This document shows positions 19,113 through 28,583 of a stretch of 64,000 nt of DNA, piece after piece (the first letter of the stretch is position 1; the number at the start of each line of letters is the position of its first letter). The stretch covers positions 248,001 through 312,000 of the forward strand of contig CAVYTS010000039.1 of NCBI GenBank assembly GCA_963771305.1, read 5' to 3'. Under the pieces are notes generated by a model that had not been told where the DNA came from, searched no databases, and worked only from the letters and a program-made list of their open reading frames with translations. The position numbers were made by a program, and so were the translations under genes. Source of the stretch: CAJCIT01 sp963771305 (lineage in GTDB: Bacteria > Acidobacteriota > Terriglobia > Bryobacterales > Bryobacteraceae).

Positions 19113-20432
19113 ATCAGCTGCTGGGCCGCATTTTCGCCCAGCGACGAACCGGCAGCGGCATCGATCTGGAGGCCATCGAGAGCGCCTTGCGGGCCGTCCT
19201 CCATCAGGCCGGAGCCAGCGCCCTGAGCGAGCTGCTACAGTTCGAGGCCCCGGCCCCGGATCAGCGTCAGTTGCCCTGCGCTTGTGGTAATCAGGCGCAA
19301 TACCAGGAACTGCGCTCTCGGCCTGTGCTCACCGTAGTAGGTTGGGTGCGGATGAAGCGTCCCTGGTATCTGTGCGCGAACTGTCGTGAGGGCCAATTCC
19401 CAACCGACGTCGAATTGGACATTGAGAAAACGGACTTCTCTCCCGGGGTGCGCCGCATGCAGGCGATGGTGGGCCAGGATGCGCCCTTCGATCACGGCCG
19501 CGAGCAGATGAAGGTTCTGGCCGGTCTGGAAGTGACCGCCAAGTCGGTCGAGCGTACGGCGGAGGCGATTGGCTCTGACATCGCTGCGGGCGAGCAGTGC
19601 GAAATCCGCAAAGCCGTCCAGTTGGACCTGCCCGTCATCGTCGGTGAGCCCATTCCCGTCCTGTATGTGCAAATGGATGGGACGGGCGTGCCGGTGGTGA
19701 AGAAAGAGACGGAGGGAAGGAAAGGCAAGGCGGACGGCCAGCCGGCCCATACGCGGGAAGTCAAACTCGGCTGCGTGTTCACGCAGACCAAGTGGGACAA
19801 AGAGGGCTATCCCATCCGCGATCCCGATTCGACCACCTACACGGGCGCCATCGAGACAGCCGAAGAGTTTGGAAAGCGGCTTTATCTGGAAGCTTGGAAT
19901 CGCGGGTGGAACCGAGCGAAAAAGAAAGTTGTCATAGCCGACGGCGCCGAATGGTGCTGGAATCAGGTCAGCCTGCATTTTCCCGGCGCCATTCAGATCG
20001 TCGATCTGTATCACGCGCGCCAACACCTGTGGGAGTTTGGCACGCAAGCTATATCCTGGCGATCAGTTGAGCCAGAAGGCCTGGATGAAGGTCCACCAAA
20101 AGCGCCTGCTCGACAAGGGGAAAATCGAAAAGCTGACGCTCGCGCTGCGCTCCGTCGAATCAACCAACGCGGAAGTGCTGGAAAAGATTCGTACGGAGGC
20201 GGATTACTTTGAGCGAAATGCCGATCGCATGCGCTACCCGAAGTTCCGCCGTCAGCATCTCTTCGTTGGCTCCGGTGTAATCGAAGCTGGCTGCAAGACC
20301 GTGATCGGCTCGCGACTCAAACAATCCGGCATGTTCTGGACCGTCCGCGGCGCCAACGCCATCATCGCCCTGCGATGTTGTCATCTCAACGGCCGCTTCG
20401 AGGACTACTGGGAGTCGCGGCGGGCGGCTTGA
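19109..20432 (+). pseudogene. ISKra4-family transposase with one frameshift
   Basis: Two frames together give about 440 residues, the normal family length. The first (19109 to about 20040) has an N-terminal zinc-binding block (CACGNQAQYQEL, YLCANC), then the first catalytic Asp in YVQMDGTGVPV and the second in VVIADGAEWCWN. It runs into VDLYHARQHLWEF. The second frame resumes at ARKLYPGDQLSQKAW and carries the catalytic Glu in GSGVIEAGCKTVIGSRL, ending at TGA 20432. Removing one G at the GTTTGGCACGC site near 20038-20040 restores the full protein. This could be an inactivating insertion, a sequencing error or recoding; the first two are likelier. DDE assignments follow family knowledge. Confidence 0.75.
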
Positions 20433-20445
20433 TTCCCACTTCTAT

Positions 20446-20637
20446 GGTCGGGATGGAACTCGGGCGCGCCAGCTGTAGGTGGAGGGTTACCAGCCCCGCC
20501 CTTTCGGTTGCGGGATGGGTTCACAGTTCCACCGTGGCTACGGTCGGGATGGAGCTCGGGCGCGCCAGCTGTAGGTGGAGGGTTACCAGCCCCGCCCTTT
20601 CGGTTGCGGGATGGGTTCACAGTTCCACCGGGGCTAC
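20446..20637. repeat. 96-bp direct tandem repeat, two copies
   Basis: Copies at 20446-20541 and 20542-20637, each starting GGTCGGGATGG and ending in GGCTAC, with only a handful of substitutions (for example CGTGG versus CGGGG near the end). Both are open in several frames, giving Arg- or Pro-rich nonsense peptides with no recognisable domain and no start signals. They lie between the transposase stop and the larger 814-bp repeat, and may belong to either element. Confidence 0.85.
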
Positions 20638-20638
20638 G

Positions 20639-22269
20639 ATTCCCGAGGCCCCCCTATAATCCCGGACGGCCGGGTTTCCCGTGGTCCGGTTTGAAACCTT
20701 GGCTTTCTTCCGTGGGCCTTCCCAGTTGAGAGAGGTTAAAGCGCTGGCTCGCATACTCCCCTGCCCTTCCTGGTTTACCCGCAGCCTCGTCTCTAGGCCA
20801 GCCTGAGCGTTGCGCCGGTTTTATCAAGCCGGCCACCCACCCTGACGTAGAAACCGCCAAGTGTCCAGAGTCGCTTCGCCCAATCTTGGTGTTACCTCCA
20901 TTGGAGAGACGTGTCCCGCCTCTTCCGAGGGCATTACCCCTCCGTCATCGCTACTACCAACTCGTGCGCCAAACCCATCTGGCTTTCCTCTCCTTCGACT
21001 TTTGGTCTCGTTTGAGGAAGCTTTGCAGGTTGCTACCAGCCCCTGCTGCCAGCGGGTCCTTCCCGACGTTATCTCTGAAAATCTTTCCTGTGATGCCTGG
21101 GCCCCTATCACGACGGTTGGCAGATTGCTCATACCTGGTTCTTCCTCTACCACAGCGGCCTTCCCCACGGGAACATGGGTCGGCATACCGTAACATCCGC
21201 TTAAGCGACTTCACAAGCGGGGGGGTTTTCGAGATTGCAGCCATTTCTTTATGTTCAAGCCTCACAATTTGCTCGCCACCCTGATCGCTCCTACCACGAC
21301 GGTTTCCCGCAGGGCAGTTGGTGACTTTTACATCCGGGCAGAACGTGCTTCGTTACCTCCGCACGCACCGAATATGCTAGCTGTCTGACTACAGGTAATT
21401 GACAGCACAGGGACTTTCACCCTGCTAGATTCTCAGCCTTGTCGGCTGCTCCATTCCCGAGGCCCCCCTATAATCCCGGACGGCCGGGTTTCCCGTGGTC
21501 CGGTTTGAAACCTTGGCTTTCTTCCGTGGGCCTTCCCAGTTGAGAGAGGTTAAAGCGCTGGCTCGCATACTCCCCTGCCCTTCCTGGTTTACCCTCAGCC
21601 TCGTCTCTAGGCCAGCCTGAGCGTTGCGCCGGTTTTATCAAGCCGGCCACCCACCCTGACGTAGAAACCGCCAAGTGTCCAGAGTCGCTTCGCCCCATCT
21701 TGGTGTTACCTCCATGGGAGAGACGTGTCCCGCCTCTTCCGAGGGCATTACCCCTCCGTCATCGCTACTACCAACTCGTGCGCCAAACCCATCTGGCTTT
21801 CCTCTCCTTCGACTTTTAGTCTCGTTTGAGGAAGCTTTGCAGGTTGCTACCAGCCCCTGCTGCCAGCGGGTCCTTCCCGACGTTATCTCTGAAAATCTTT
21901 CCTGTGATGCCTGGGCCCCTATCACGACGGTTGGCAGATTGCACATACCTGGTTCTTCCTCTACCACAGCGGCCTTCCCCACGGGAAAATGGGTCGGCAT
22001 ACCGTAACATTCCGCTTAAAGCGACTTCACAAGCGGGGGGGGTTTTCGAGATTGCAGCCATTTCTTTATGTTCAAGCCTCACAATTTGCTCGCCACCCTG
22101 ATCGCTCCTACCACGACGGTTTCCCGCAGGGCAGTTGGTGACTTTTACATCCGGGCAGAACGTGCTTCGTTACCTCCGCACGCACCGAATATGCTAGCTG
22201 TCTGACTACAGGTAATTGACAGCACAGGGACTTTCACCCTGCTAGATTCTCAGCCTTGTCGGCTGCTCC
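20639..22269 (-). repeat. 814-bp tandem duplication resembling a group II intron 5' region without maturase
   Basis: Unit 1 is 20639-21452 and unit 2 is 21453-22269. They differ by only a few substitutions and single-base indels, for example in a G-run and in ATCCGCTTAAGC versus ATTCCGCTTAAAGC. Read on the minus strand each unit begins near GGAGCAGCCGACAAGG and contains GCAGGGTGAAAGTCCCTG, GGTGCGTGCGGAGGTAACG, AAAGTCACCAACTG and GTGGTAGGAGCGATCAGGG. These resemble the structured 5' region of bacterial group II introns, an impression from memory of such elements and not an alignment. No reverse transcriptase frame and no domain V-like 3' hairpin is present in either unit. Open frames inside (about 110-120 codons, both strands) look spurious. 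Confidence 0.6.
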
Positions 22270-22298
22270 TCTTCCGCCCCCCACGAAAGAGCGCCAAC

Positions 22299-23747
22299 CT
22301 ACGCCCGCAATGCGTCGACCGCTTTGCCTTTGCCGTCCTTGGTTACGTAGAACGGACGTTTTTCAATTTCATAAAAGGTGTCGGGTGGAATGCCGAGGGC
22401 TGAGTAAATGGTGGCGTGGAGGTCGTCGATCGAAACCGGGTTCTCGATGATTTTGCAGGGGCGCTCGTCGGCGGTCTTGCCGTACACCTTGCCCTTGGGC
22501 GTTCCGCCTCCGAACATCAGCACGGAACAGGCTTCGGTGAAATGGCGGTGCATGCCGTAGTGCTTGAGCTCGGTCATGACGGCGGGTTGGTCCACCTGGT
22601 CCTTCACTTCCTGGCCGGGCTTTCCTTCGGTCATCATGTCGCGGCCGAACTCGCTTGCCAGCACGACCAGCGTGCGGTCCAGCAAGCCTCGCTGTTCTAG
22701 ATCGAGAATGAGCTGGGCCACCGGCGCATCGATGGCTTGCTTCATGCCTACCGCGCGGGTGTGGCCGTTTTCGTGTGTGTCCCAGTAGCGGAAGGGAATG
22801 TACTCAGTGGTGACTTCGACGAAGCGGGCGCCGGATTCCATCAGGCGCCTTGCCAGCAGGCAGCCCAGGCCGAAACGCCCGGTGTTGTAGATGTCGTAAT
22901 TGGCTTTGGGCTCCAGGCTGAGATCGAACGCTTTGGCGGCCGGCGAGTTGAGCAGGCGGTGAGCGTTTTCCAGCGAGCGGGGCAGGCTCTCGCGCTGGAA
23001 GTCGCTGCCGTAGATGCCGACCGGGCTGGCGTCCACCAGTTTCTGGTATTCGGCGTAGCGCCGCAGAAAGCGATTTCGCCCGATGCTCTCGGACGGCCGA
23101 GTGCGCGCGACGGCGTCGTTGGGATCGGAGATCAGAAAGGGTGAGTGTTCACTGCCCAGGAACCCGGCGGTATGGAAGGCCTTGACTGAATCGGTTTCGG
23201 CCCCGATCTCCAGGTTCTGGCCGATGTCGATGAACGCCGGGATGTCCGGATTCAGCGGGCCCAGCGTGCGGGAGATGAACGCGCCCATGTGCGGCGCGGC
23301 CACTGATTGTGGCGGAGGATAGCCGGTGTGCCAGTGGAACTGATGACGCGAATGGAGGATGAAGCCCAGATCGCCGACGCGATGCGATCGGATCAGCGTG
23401 CCGCGGTCCATCACCTTGCCGATCCGCTCGAGGCCTTCGGAGAGTTGTATGCCGTCGACCGCTGTATTGATGCTCGGGAAGGTGCTGAGCACCAGGTTGG
23501 ATTCGAGGCCGCTTTGATAGGGCGTGTAGCGCTTGGGATCGAAGGTCTCGGTCTGCGCCATGCCGCCTGCCATCCAAAGCAGGATCATGCGGTCGGCGCG
23601 TGCCGGTATCTTGGTCGGCGAGGCGGCAAGGCGCGGTTCACCGGCCGTCAGGGCGCCCAACGCTGCCGCGCCCGTAGCTCGCAGGAAGTGACGCCGGGAG
23701 AGGCCGGATGTGATTCCGCTTGCAATATGCTGTTCTTCGCGGTTCAT
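22299..23747 (-). CDS. DUF1501 family protein with Tat signal
   Basis: A 482-residue protein. Residues 18-36 form a clear twin-arginine signal (SRRHFLRATGAAALGAL), so it is exported folded. The DUF1501 core is seen in MILLWMAGGMAQTETFDPKR, in VLASEFGRDMMTEG and in HRHFTEACSVLMFGGG near the C-terminus. It is partner to the DUF1549/DUF1553 gene that ends 10 bp upstream. It diverges strongly from the 6961-8394 homologue, so the two pairs are not a recent duplication. The stop lies 29 bp from the end of the 814-bp repeat, and the gene appears undamaged. Confidence 0.9.
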   Translation of the reverse strand: MNREEQHIASGITSGLSRRHFLRATGAAALGALTAGEPRLAASPTKIPARADRMILLWMAGGMAQTETFDPKRYTPYQSGLESNLVLSTFPSINTAVDGIQLSEGLERIGKVMDRGTLIRSHRVGDLGFILHSRHQFHWHTGYPPPQSVAAPHMGAFISRTLGPLNPDIPAFIDIGQNLEIGAETDSVKAFHTAGFLGSEHSPFLISDPNDAVARTRPSESIGRNRFLRRYAEYQKLVDASPVGIYGSDFQRESLPRSLENAHRLLNSPAAKAFDLSLEPKANYDIYNTGRFGLGCLLARRLMESGARFVEVTTEYIPFRYWDTHENGHTRAVGMKQAIDAPVAQLILDLEQRGLLDRTLVVLASEFGRDMMTEGKPGQEVKDQVDQPAVMTELKHYGMHRHFTEACSVLMFGGGTPKGKVYGKTADERPCKIIENPVSIDDLHATIYSALGIPPDTFYEIEKRPFYVTKDGKGKAVDALRA

Positions 23748-23757
23748 AGCGACTACA

Positions 23758-25794
23758 TCAATAAAGATACTGGAAATCCGGATGCATAAAGAGGCTCCAC
23801 AGAAAGTCCTGCAGGGCCGCCGGCTCGAGCCGCGGTGTTTGATGCCCGGGGGCGATGAAGAATGTGCGCGCGATTACCATCTCTTTGGCGGTCGGCTCGC
23901 GAGCAAGCAACTGCTGGTTGAAGCGATGGATGGCTTCGTCGACGGTCTTCACGGGCAGGGGCAACGGCGCAGGCGGCTCGCCCACGATCTTCACCAGGCG
24001 CTCCGGGTCGGGCTTCGCGTCGAAGACGAAGAAACGCACGCTGCCGCCGATGTCGGCGGGACGCGAGCGGTCATCCACCACCACGCGGCCGTGAATTCGC
24101 GTGAGGCCAAGAGATCGAATCGGATAGAACAAGGGCGCGCCGAGGGGCGTAACAATCCCCTTCCCCAAGTCGGCATCCTCGGCGCGGAGCGAGTCCTCGC
24201 TGAAGTGCGAGAGCGTGGTCAGGTCTTTCAGCTTGATAGTGCCATTGGGGCCGCTGACCTGGACGCCCTGCCAGCCGGCGATGGTGCGGGTGGGGTCATA
24301 TGAGCCCGCATCCTGGGTGAGCAACCATAGTTCGCGGGCATGCGAGATGTCGATGTCGAAAGCGGCGCTGCCTTTGCGCATGGGTCCGCTGTCGAACAGG
24401 TTGACCGGCGCTGGCGGCAGTTCGCCGAGCAGGCGGAGCGAGCCGCGCTGCAACGTGTTGGTCAGCAGTTCGCCATTCACGAGTTCGAGTGCTTGAAAGG
24501 TGGTGGCGCGGTTATCCCGCGTGGTGAAAACCTGGTCGCGAACCGGCCGGCCTAATGCCAGTGTCAAAGAGGATGCCTTCAGCTCCCAATCCCGCACGCG
24601 AATCGCATTGTTATCCTTCGGGAGGGTGCGCCACTGGCCCGTCGTGATGGAGACGCTATCGGCAAATTGTTCTGCCGTGAGGCGGCGGACCAGCGGGCCG
24701 CGGAACACATACGGCCGGTCGGGCCGTTCATGGCTGACGAGCGCAGGCATCTGATAGGCATGCGATGTCATCAGCAGACGCAGCAGATACTGCAGATCGC
24801 TGCCGTGAGCGGTGAAGTCGGACGCGAGCCAATCCAACAGATCGGCATTCCAGGGTTCGGAGTCCATGTCGTCGACGGGTTCAACGAGACCACGGCCAAA
24901 CAGCTTCTGCCAATAACGATTGACAATCGTGCGCGCGACACGGCCGTTGCGGTCGTCAGTGAAGAAGGCGGCCGCGGCGGCATGGCGATCGGCCAGTGAT
25001 GCGTCCTCTGCCACGCTGCCGAGTTCCGGATAGAGGAGTTGCGGTGTGACGAACTTACCTTGCTTGACATCGCAGCGGACGAGTTCGAGTTGGTTCTCGG
25101 GCGCAAACAGGGCAGCCATACCATATGACTCGCGCAGCTTGTACTTGTTGATGAAGCTGTCATGGCACGATGCGCACTTTAGATTGACGCCGAGGAAGAT
25201 CTGCGCGGTGTTCTGCGCGGCTTGCATGTAGGGCGTTTGGCTCGCGTTCACCGTGCCGCGCCAGTTGACGCCAATCAGGAAGCCGTCGGGGTCGTCGGTC
25301 TGAACTGGATCGATGAGCTGGCTGATCATCCGCTTGTAGGATTGGTTCCATTGGAGGGCGTTGAACAGCCAGGTGGTGATGGATTTGCGATCGCCCTGGT
25401 AGTTGACGCCGGTATCGTTGCGGAGCAAGTCGTTCCACCAACTGATCCAGTTGCCGGCGTAGAGGCGGCGATCGCGGAGCAAATCGTCGATGAGATGATC
25501 GCGCTTGCGCGGGTCGCGATCCTGGACGAATCGTTGCAGCTGGCCAGGAGTCGGCGGCCAGCCCCACAGATCAAAGTAGATGCGGCGCGCAAACACGGCG
25601 TCGGCGACGACGGGTAGCCCAACCGGCAAATTGTGGCGGCGCAGGTAGTCGTTGATGAAACGGTCGACCGGATTCGGCTCTACTCCGGCGGGAACGTCCG
25701 GATGGCGAGGGGCAATGGGCGCAACCCAGCCCGCGGCGGCCATTAAGCCGACCGGCATCGCTAATAGGAGAAACGTGAGGCCCACTCGACCCAT
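23758..25794 (-). CDS. DUF1549/DUF1553 domain protein (short form)
   Basis: A 678-residue protein from ATG 25794, chosen because it opens a signal peptide (GLTFLLLAMPVGLMAAAGW); the frame is open further upstream but without one. DUF1549 occupies roughly residues 40-250 (VFARRIYFDLWGWPPTPGQL, and CASCH near residue 213). DUF1553 occupies about 290-480 (ARTIVNRYWQKLFGRGLVEP). It is about 380 residues shorter than the 3777-6944 paralogue and lacks that protein's N-terminal cytochrome domain, so only one CxxCH remains. It forms an operon with the DUF1501 gene downstream and is divergent from the stress-protein gene at 25963. Confidence 0.88.
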   Translation of the reverse strand: MGRVGLTFLLLAMPVGLMAAAGWVAPIAPRHPDVPAGVEPNPVDRFINDYLRRHNLPVGLPVVADAVFARRIYFDLWGWPPTPGQLQRFVQDRDPRKRDHLIDDLLRDRRLYAGNWISWWNDLLRNDTGVNYQGDRKSITTWLFNALQWNQSYKRMISQLIDPVQTDDPDGFLIGVNWRGTVNASQTPYMQAAQNTAQIFLGVNLKCASCHDSFINKYKLRESYGMAALFAPENQLELVRCDVKQGKFVTPQLLYPELGSVAEDASLADRHAAAAAFFTDDRNGRVARTIVNRYWQKLFGRGLVEPVDDMDSEPWNADLLDWLASDFTAHGSDLQYLLRLLMTSHAYQMPALVSHERPDRPYVFRGPLVRRLTAEQFADSVSITTGQWRTLPKDNNAIRVRDWELKASSLTLALGRPVRDQVFTTRDNRATTFQALELVNGELLTNTLQRGSLRLLGELPPAPVNLFDSGPMRKGSAAFDIDISHARELWLLTQDAGSYDPTRTIAGWQGVQVSGPNGTIKLKDLTTLSHFSEDSLRAEDADLGKGIVTPLGAPLFYPIRSLGLTRIHGRVVVDDRSRPADIGGSVRFFVFDAKPDPERLVKIVGEPPAPLPLPVKTVDEAIHRFNQQLLAREPTAKEMVIARTFFIAPGHQTPRLEPAALQDFLWSLFMHPDFQYLY

Positions 25795-25962
25795 ATTGGG
25801 CTCTATTGTACGCAAGCCGCTTATTGCGGCCAAGTGCGCCGTTTGACGCAGCGGTGATGGCTTGGAGCGTGCGGGGACGATGCATGGGCGTCCAAACCCG
25901 CCGAACACCCTCAAAAGTCGTGGCAGGAAAATTGCCCGTGTATCTGGTTGGGAGGTGTGTCC

Positions 25963-26817
25963 ATGTTTCAGCTCAAGCGCATTCTGGTGCCGATCGACTT
26001 CTCGCCGCACTCGGAGCCTGCGGCCCGCTTGGCTGCCTCTATGGCCTGCCGGTTCCACAGTGAGATCTCGCTGCTTCACGTAGTTGAGCCGGGCCAGTCC
26101 GACTGGGCGGAGCCCGCTGTCACCTACACCACCAACCTGGAAGAAGAGCGTGCCCGCGAACGGCTGGACGGGTATCTGAAGGGGGATAATTGCAAGGTTG
26201 CTGTGAACCGCTTTGTGCTGGTGGGCAACTGCGCGCTACAGATCTGCCGCTTCGCCGAAGCGGACGAAGCGGATCTCATCGTGGTGTCGACGCGGGGCTA
26301 TGGCGTCTTCCGGCGGCTACTGTTGGGCTCGACGACGGCGAAGCTGCTGCATGACGCGAAGTGCCCCATTCTGACCGGAAAACACCTGGAGAACTCGGCC
26401 GGGTTTGAGCCATCGCAACCCGCCCGCATCCTGTGCGCCGTGGACCTTGGCAACACCTCCGAACAGGTGGTGGGCTGGGCACGCGACTTCGGGCGCGAGA
26501 TCGGCGCCGACATCACGATTGCTCACGTCGTTCTGACACCCGAGGGTGCCCGCCAAAGACCACCAGACACGGACCTGACCGCTGCGATCTGCGAATCGGA
26601 CGAGGATCGGCTGCGCAGTTTGGCCAAACAAGTCGGCGTCTCGGCCCACATTATCGTCCGTGCAGCCTCCGACATTCACAAAGCCGTTTGCGACTTGGCA
26701 GCCAACACGGACGCCGAGTTAGTGGTGGTTGGCCGGGGCGAACGCGTGGGCGCGCGTCTGAAACCAACTACCTATTCGATCATTGCCAACTCCCCCTGCC
26801 CCGTGGTGAGTGTTTGA
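25963..26817 (+). CDS. Universal stress protein, two UspA domains
   Basis: A 284-residue cytoplasmic protein. ATG 25963 has GGAGG seven bases upstream, better than the in-frame start five codons earlier. UspA domain 1 covers about 1-140 (KRILVPIDFSPHSEPAARLA, then LIVVSTRGYGVFRRLLLGST, where the G-x-x-G-x-x-x-x-x-x-G-S/T ATP-binding pattern is visible). Domain 2 covers about 150-284 (RILCAVDLGNTSEQVV, ending in VVVGRGER and SPCPVVSV) and has lost the full nucleotide loop. Tandem USPs respond to stress, hypoxia or starvation in other bacteria; here the role is inferred. Confidence 0.9.
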   Translation: MFQLKRILVPIDFSPHSEPAARLAASMACRFHSEISLLHVVEPGQSDWAEPAVTYTTNLEEERARERLDGYLKGDNCKVAVNRFVLVGNCALQICRFAEADEADLIVVSTRGYGVFRRLLLGSTTAKLLHDAKCPILTGKHLENSAGFEPSQPARILCAVDLGNTSEQVVGWARDFGREIGADITIAHVVLTPEGARQRPPDTDLTAAICESDEDRLRSLAKQVGVSAHIIVRAASDIHKAVCDLAANTDAELVVVGRGERVGARLKPTTYSIIANSPCPVVSV

Positions 26818-26854
26818 AGTATACCGGATTGGCGGCTTCAATACAATGGACGTT

Positions 26855-27382
26855 ATGAAATCAAGTCGTTTACTGCTCGGGGCAGCGGGGACCCTGGCAC
26901 TGAGCCTGTTCGCCACCACCGCCTTTGCGCAACAGAAGTTTGAGTTGGTGACGGGAAAGCCCTTTGATCAAGCCGTTCCGAAGGACTTCTACCTGGAGGG
27001 CAATGCGATCCCCACTGAGAAGCGGAATGCGGCGGTGGTCAAAACACCTGCCAGGGGACGCGCCGTGTTCGCTCTGATCGACACTGCCGGATATTCCACA
27101 GACATCACGACTAAATACGTCGGCATGCTGATCACCGAGGGGGACCTGTCGGTGTGCGGCAAGACCATCACTACGGGCAGTTACGGGTTTGGCTGGAAGC
27201 GGCCCGCCACAGGCGTCAACGAGCCAGGCAAGTTCATGCTGTATGACCAGGCCGGCAAGAGCGTGACGGAGTGCCAGACGCCGCGCGACGCGGACATCAA
27301 GATGCCGAAGCCATTGCAGATAGCGATCGCTGCGGACGGGACACGGCTGTATTACGGACGGCATTATTTGGCGCTGAAGTAA
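26855..27382 (+). CDS. Small secreted hypothetical protein
   Basis: About 175 residues with an N-terminal signal peptide (LLLGAAGTLALSLFATTAFA) and likely cleavage before QQKFEL. The start at ATG 26855 places the positive residues correctly; ATG 26846 in the same frame is possible. The mature protein is rich in beta-type sequence (FALIDTAGYSTDITTKYVGM, GSYGFGWKRP) and contains two cysteines (about 115 and 155) that may form a disulfide. No family is recognised. It follows the stress-protein gene by 37 bp on the same strand. Confidence 0.65.
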   Translation: MKSSRLLLGAAGTLALSLFATTAFAQQKFELVTGKPFDQAVPKDFYLEGNAIPTEKRNAAVVKTPARGRAVFALIDTAGYSTDITTKYVGMLITEGDLSVCGKTITTGSYGFGWKRPATGVNEPGKFMLYDQAGKSVTECQTPRDADIKMPKPLQIAIAADGTRLYYGRHYLALK

Positions 27383-27397
27383 GGCGGCCAGCTTGGC

Positions 27398-28582
27398 TTA
27401 GGCCAATTGACGGCGGAAGCGCCAGGCACTGAAGCCGATCAGCAGAGATGCGGTGAGAATCAGCGCGAGCAGTTCCGGCCAGACCGTCTCGATGCCCGCA
27501 CCTTTCAAAAGGACGTCTCGTACCAGGATGTCAAAGTGCCGGATAGGGTTGATGAGGGTTACCGGCTGAAGCCATTTCGGCATGGCTTCGATCGGCGTTA
27601 AAGCCCCGGATAGCACGGCGAGCGGCGGCTGCACGAAGAAGGTGAGCAGCTGGGTTTGCGCCGCGGTGCGCGCGAATGTGGCGATCAGCGTTCCGATACC
27701 GATGCCGCAAGTTCCGCACAACGCTGCGCCCACCCCGGCGAGCAGCAGATTGCCTCGGACTGGAAGATGGAAGGCCAGATGCCCAGTGAACAGCATGACG
27801 CAGAAGCTGGCCATGACCAGAAAGAAGAGCGGGCACATTTTGGCGGCGATGATCTCCAGGGCGCTGGCTGGCGTCATCAGCAATTGCTCCAGCGTGCCCG
27901 ATTCGCGTTCCCGCACCATGGTGCCCGAGGCAACCAGGGCACCAGCCAGAATGAGCAGGACGCCATAGACGCCAGTCACGACGAACCAGGCTGTCTCGAG
28001 ACCGGGATTGTAGAGCAGCGCAACGAGCAGGTTCGCCTGCCCGCGTGGATAGACGGAACCGCCGGCGGCAGGCTGTCCATAAGGACGCGCCTGCGCTTCG
28101 ACGGTAGCCTTTCCGATCATCCTTTGCTGGTTCAGCCAGCCGATGGTGGCTTCGGCGTATCCTTGCGCGAGCTGCGCCGTGTTCACGTCGACACCGTTCA
28201 GCAGTAGCTGAACGACGGCCGACTGCTGGCGGTTCAGGCGCTTGGTGTAGTCCCAGGGGATGACCAAGCCTAGATCGATCTTGTTGGCCATGAGGGCTGA
28301 TCCGAGTTGGTTAATGGAGGAGTAGCTATCGACCAGCACGAAGGCGCGGCCCTGCGTCATGACCGCTGTCAGTTCGCGGCTCTCCGCAGTTCGGCTGTCG
28401 TCGAGAACCCCGAGGCGGAGGTTTGAGACCTGGGCGCTCAAGGCGAAACCGAAGAGCAACACTTGCAGAGTGGGCGGAATCACGAGCACGATGAGCAGCC
28501 GCTTGTCGCGCATGATCTGCTGAAGCTCTTTGCGGATGAGCGCGAGCAGGCGGGGCGAGAGGATGCGATCGAGGAACGCCAT
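27398..28582 (-). CDS. ABC-2 permease, YhhJ-like (second permease of export operon)
   Basis: A 394-residue membrane protein with one N-terminal helix (LLIVLVIPPTLQVLLFGFAL), a large extracytoplasmic loop of about 140 residues, and five more helices after residue 200. The loop/ATPase contact motif MVRERESGTLEQLLMTP is the classic ABC-2 'E-x-G-T-L-E-x-L' box. It is adjacent to a second permease, a double ATPase and an HlyD protein, matching the E. coli yhiI-rbbA-yhhJ arrangement. Such systems export drugs or lipids. It ends 15 bp from the convergent secreted-protein gene. Confidence 0.88.
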   Translation of the reverse strand: MAFLDRILSPRLLALIRKELQQIMRDKRLLIVLVIPPTLQVLLFGFALSAQVSNLRLGVLDDSRTAESRELTAVMTQGRAFVLVDSYSSINQLGSALMANKIDLGLVIPWDYTKRLNRQQSAVVQLLLNGVDVNTAQLAQGYAEATIGWLNQQRMIGKATVEAQARPYGQPAAGGSVYPRGQANLLVALLYNPGLETAWFVVTGVYGVLLILAGALVASGTMVRERESGTLEQLLMTPASALEIIAAKMCPLFFLVMASFCVMLFTGHLAFHLPVRGNLLLAGVGAALCGTCGIGIGTLIATFARTAAQTQLLTFFVQPPLAVLSGALTPIEAMPKWLQPVTLINPIRHFDILVRDVLLKGAGIETVWPELLALILTASLLIGFSAWRFRRQLA

Positions 28583-28583
28583 C

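Larger units (their letters stand above)
18704..20432 (+). mobile_element. ISKra4-like insertion sequence (coding part; ends not resolved)
   Basis: Accessory gene plus transposase in the order and overlap typical of ISKra4 elements. Terminal inverted repeats and a target duplication could not be identified with confidence. The tandem repeats at 20446-22269 directly downstream may have displaced or covered the right end. The given limits are therefore the coding span only. Confidence 0.6.

Noticed and set aside
19235..20047. Minus-strand open frame within the transposase
   Set aside because: Shadow of the plus-strand transposase, whose catalytic motifs are clear.
20375..22101. Several open frames of 70-130 codons on both strands in the tandem repeats
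   Set aside because: No ribosome-binding sites, no domains, low-complexity products. The same frames recur only because the DNA is repeated.
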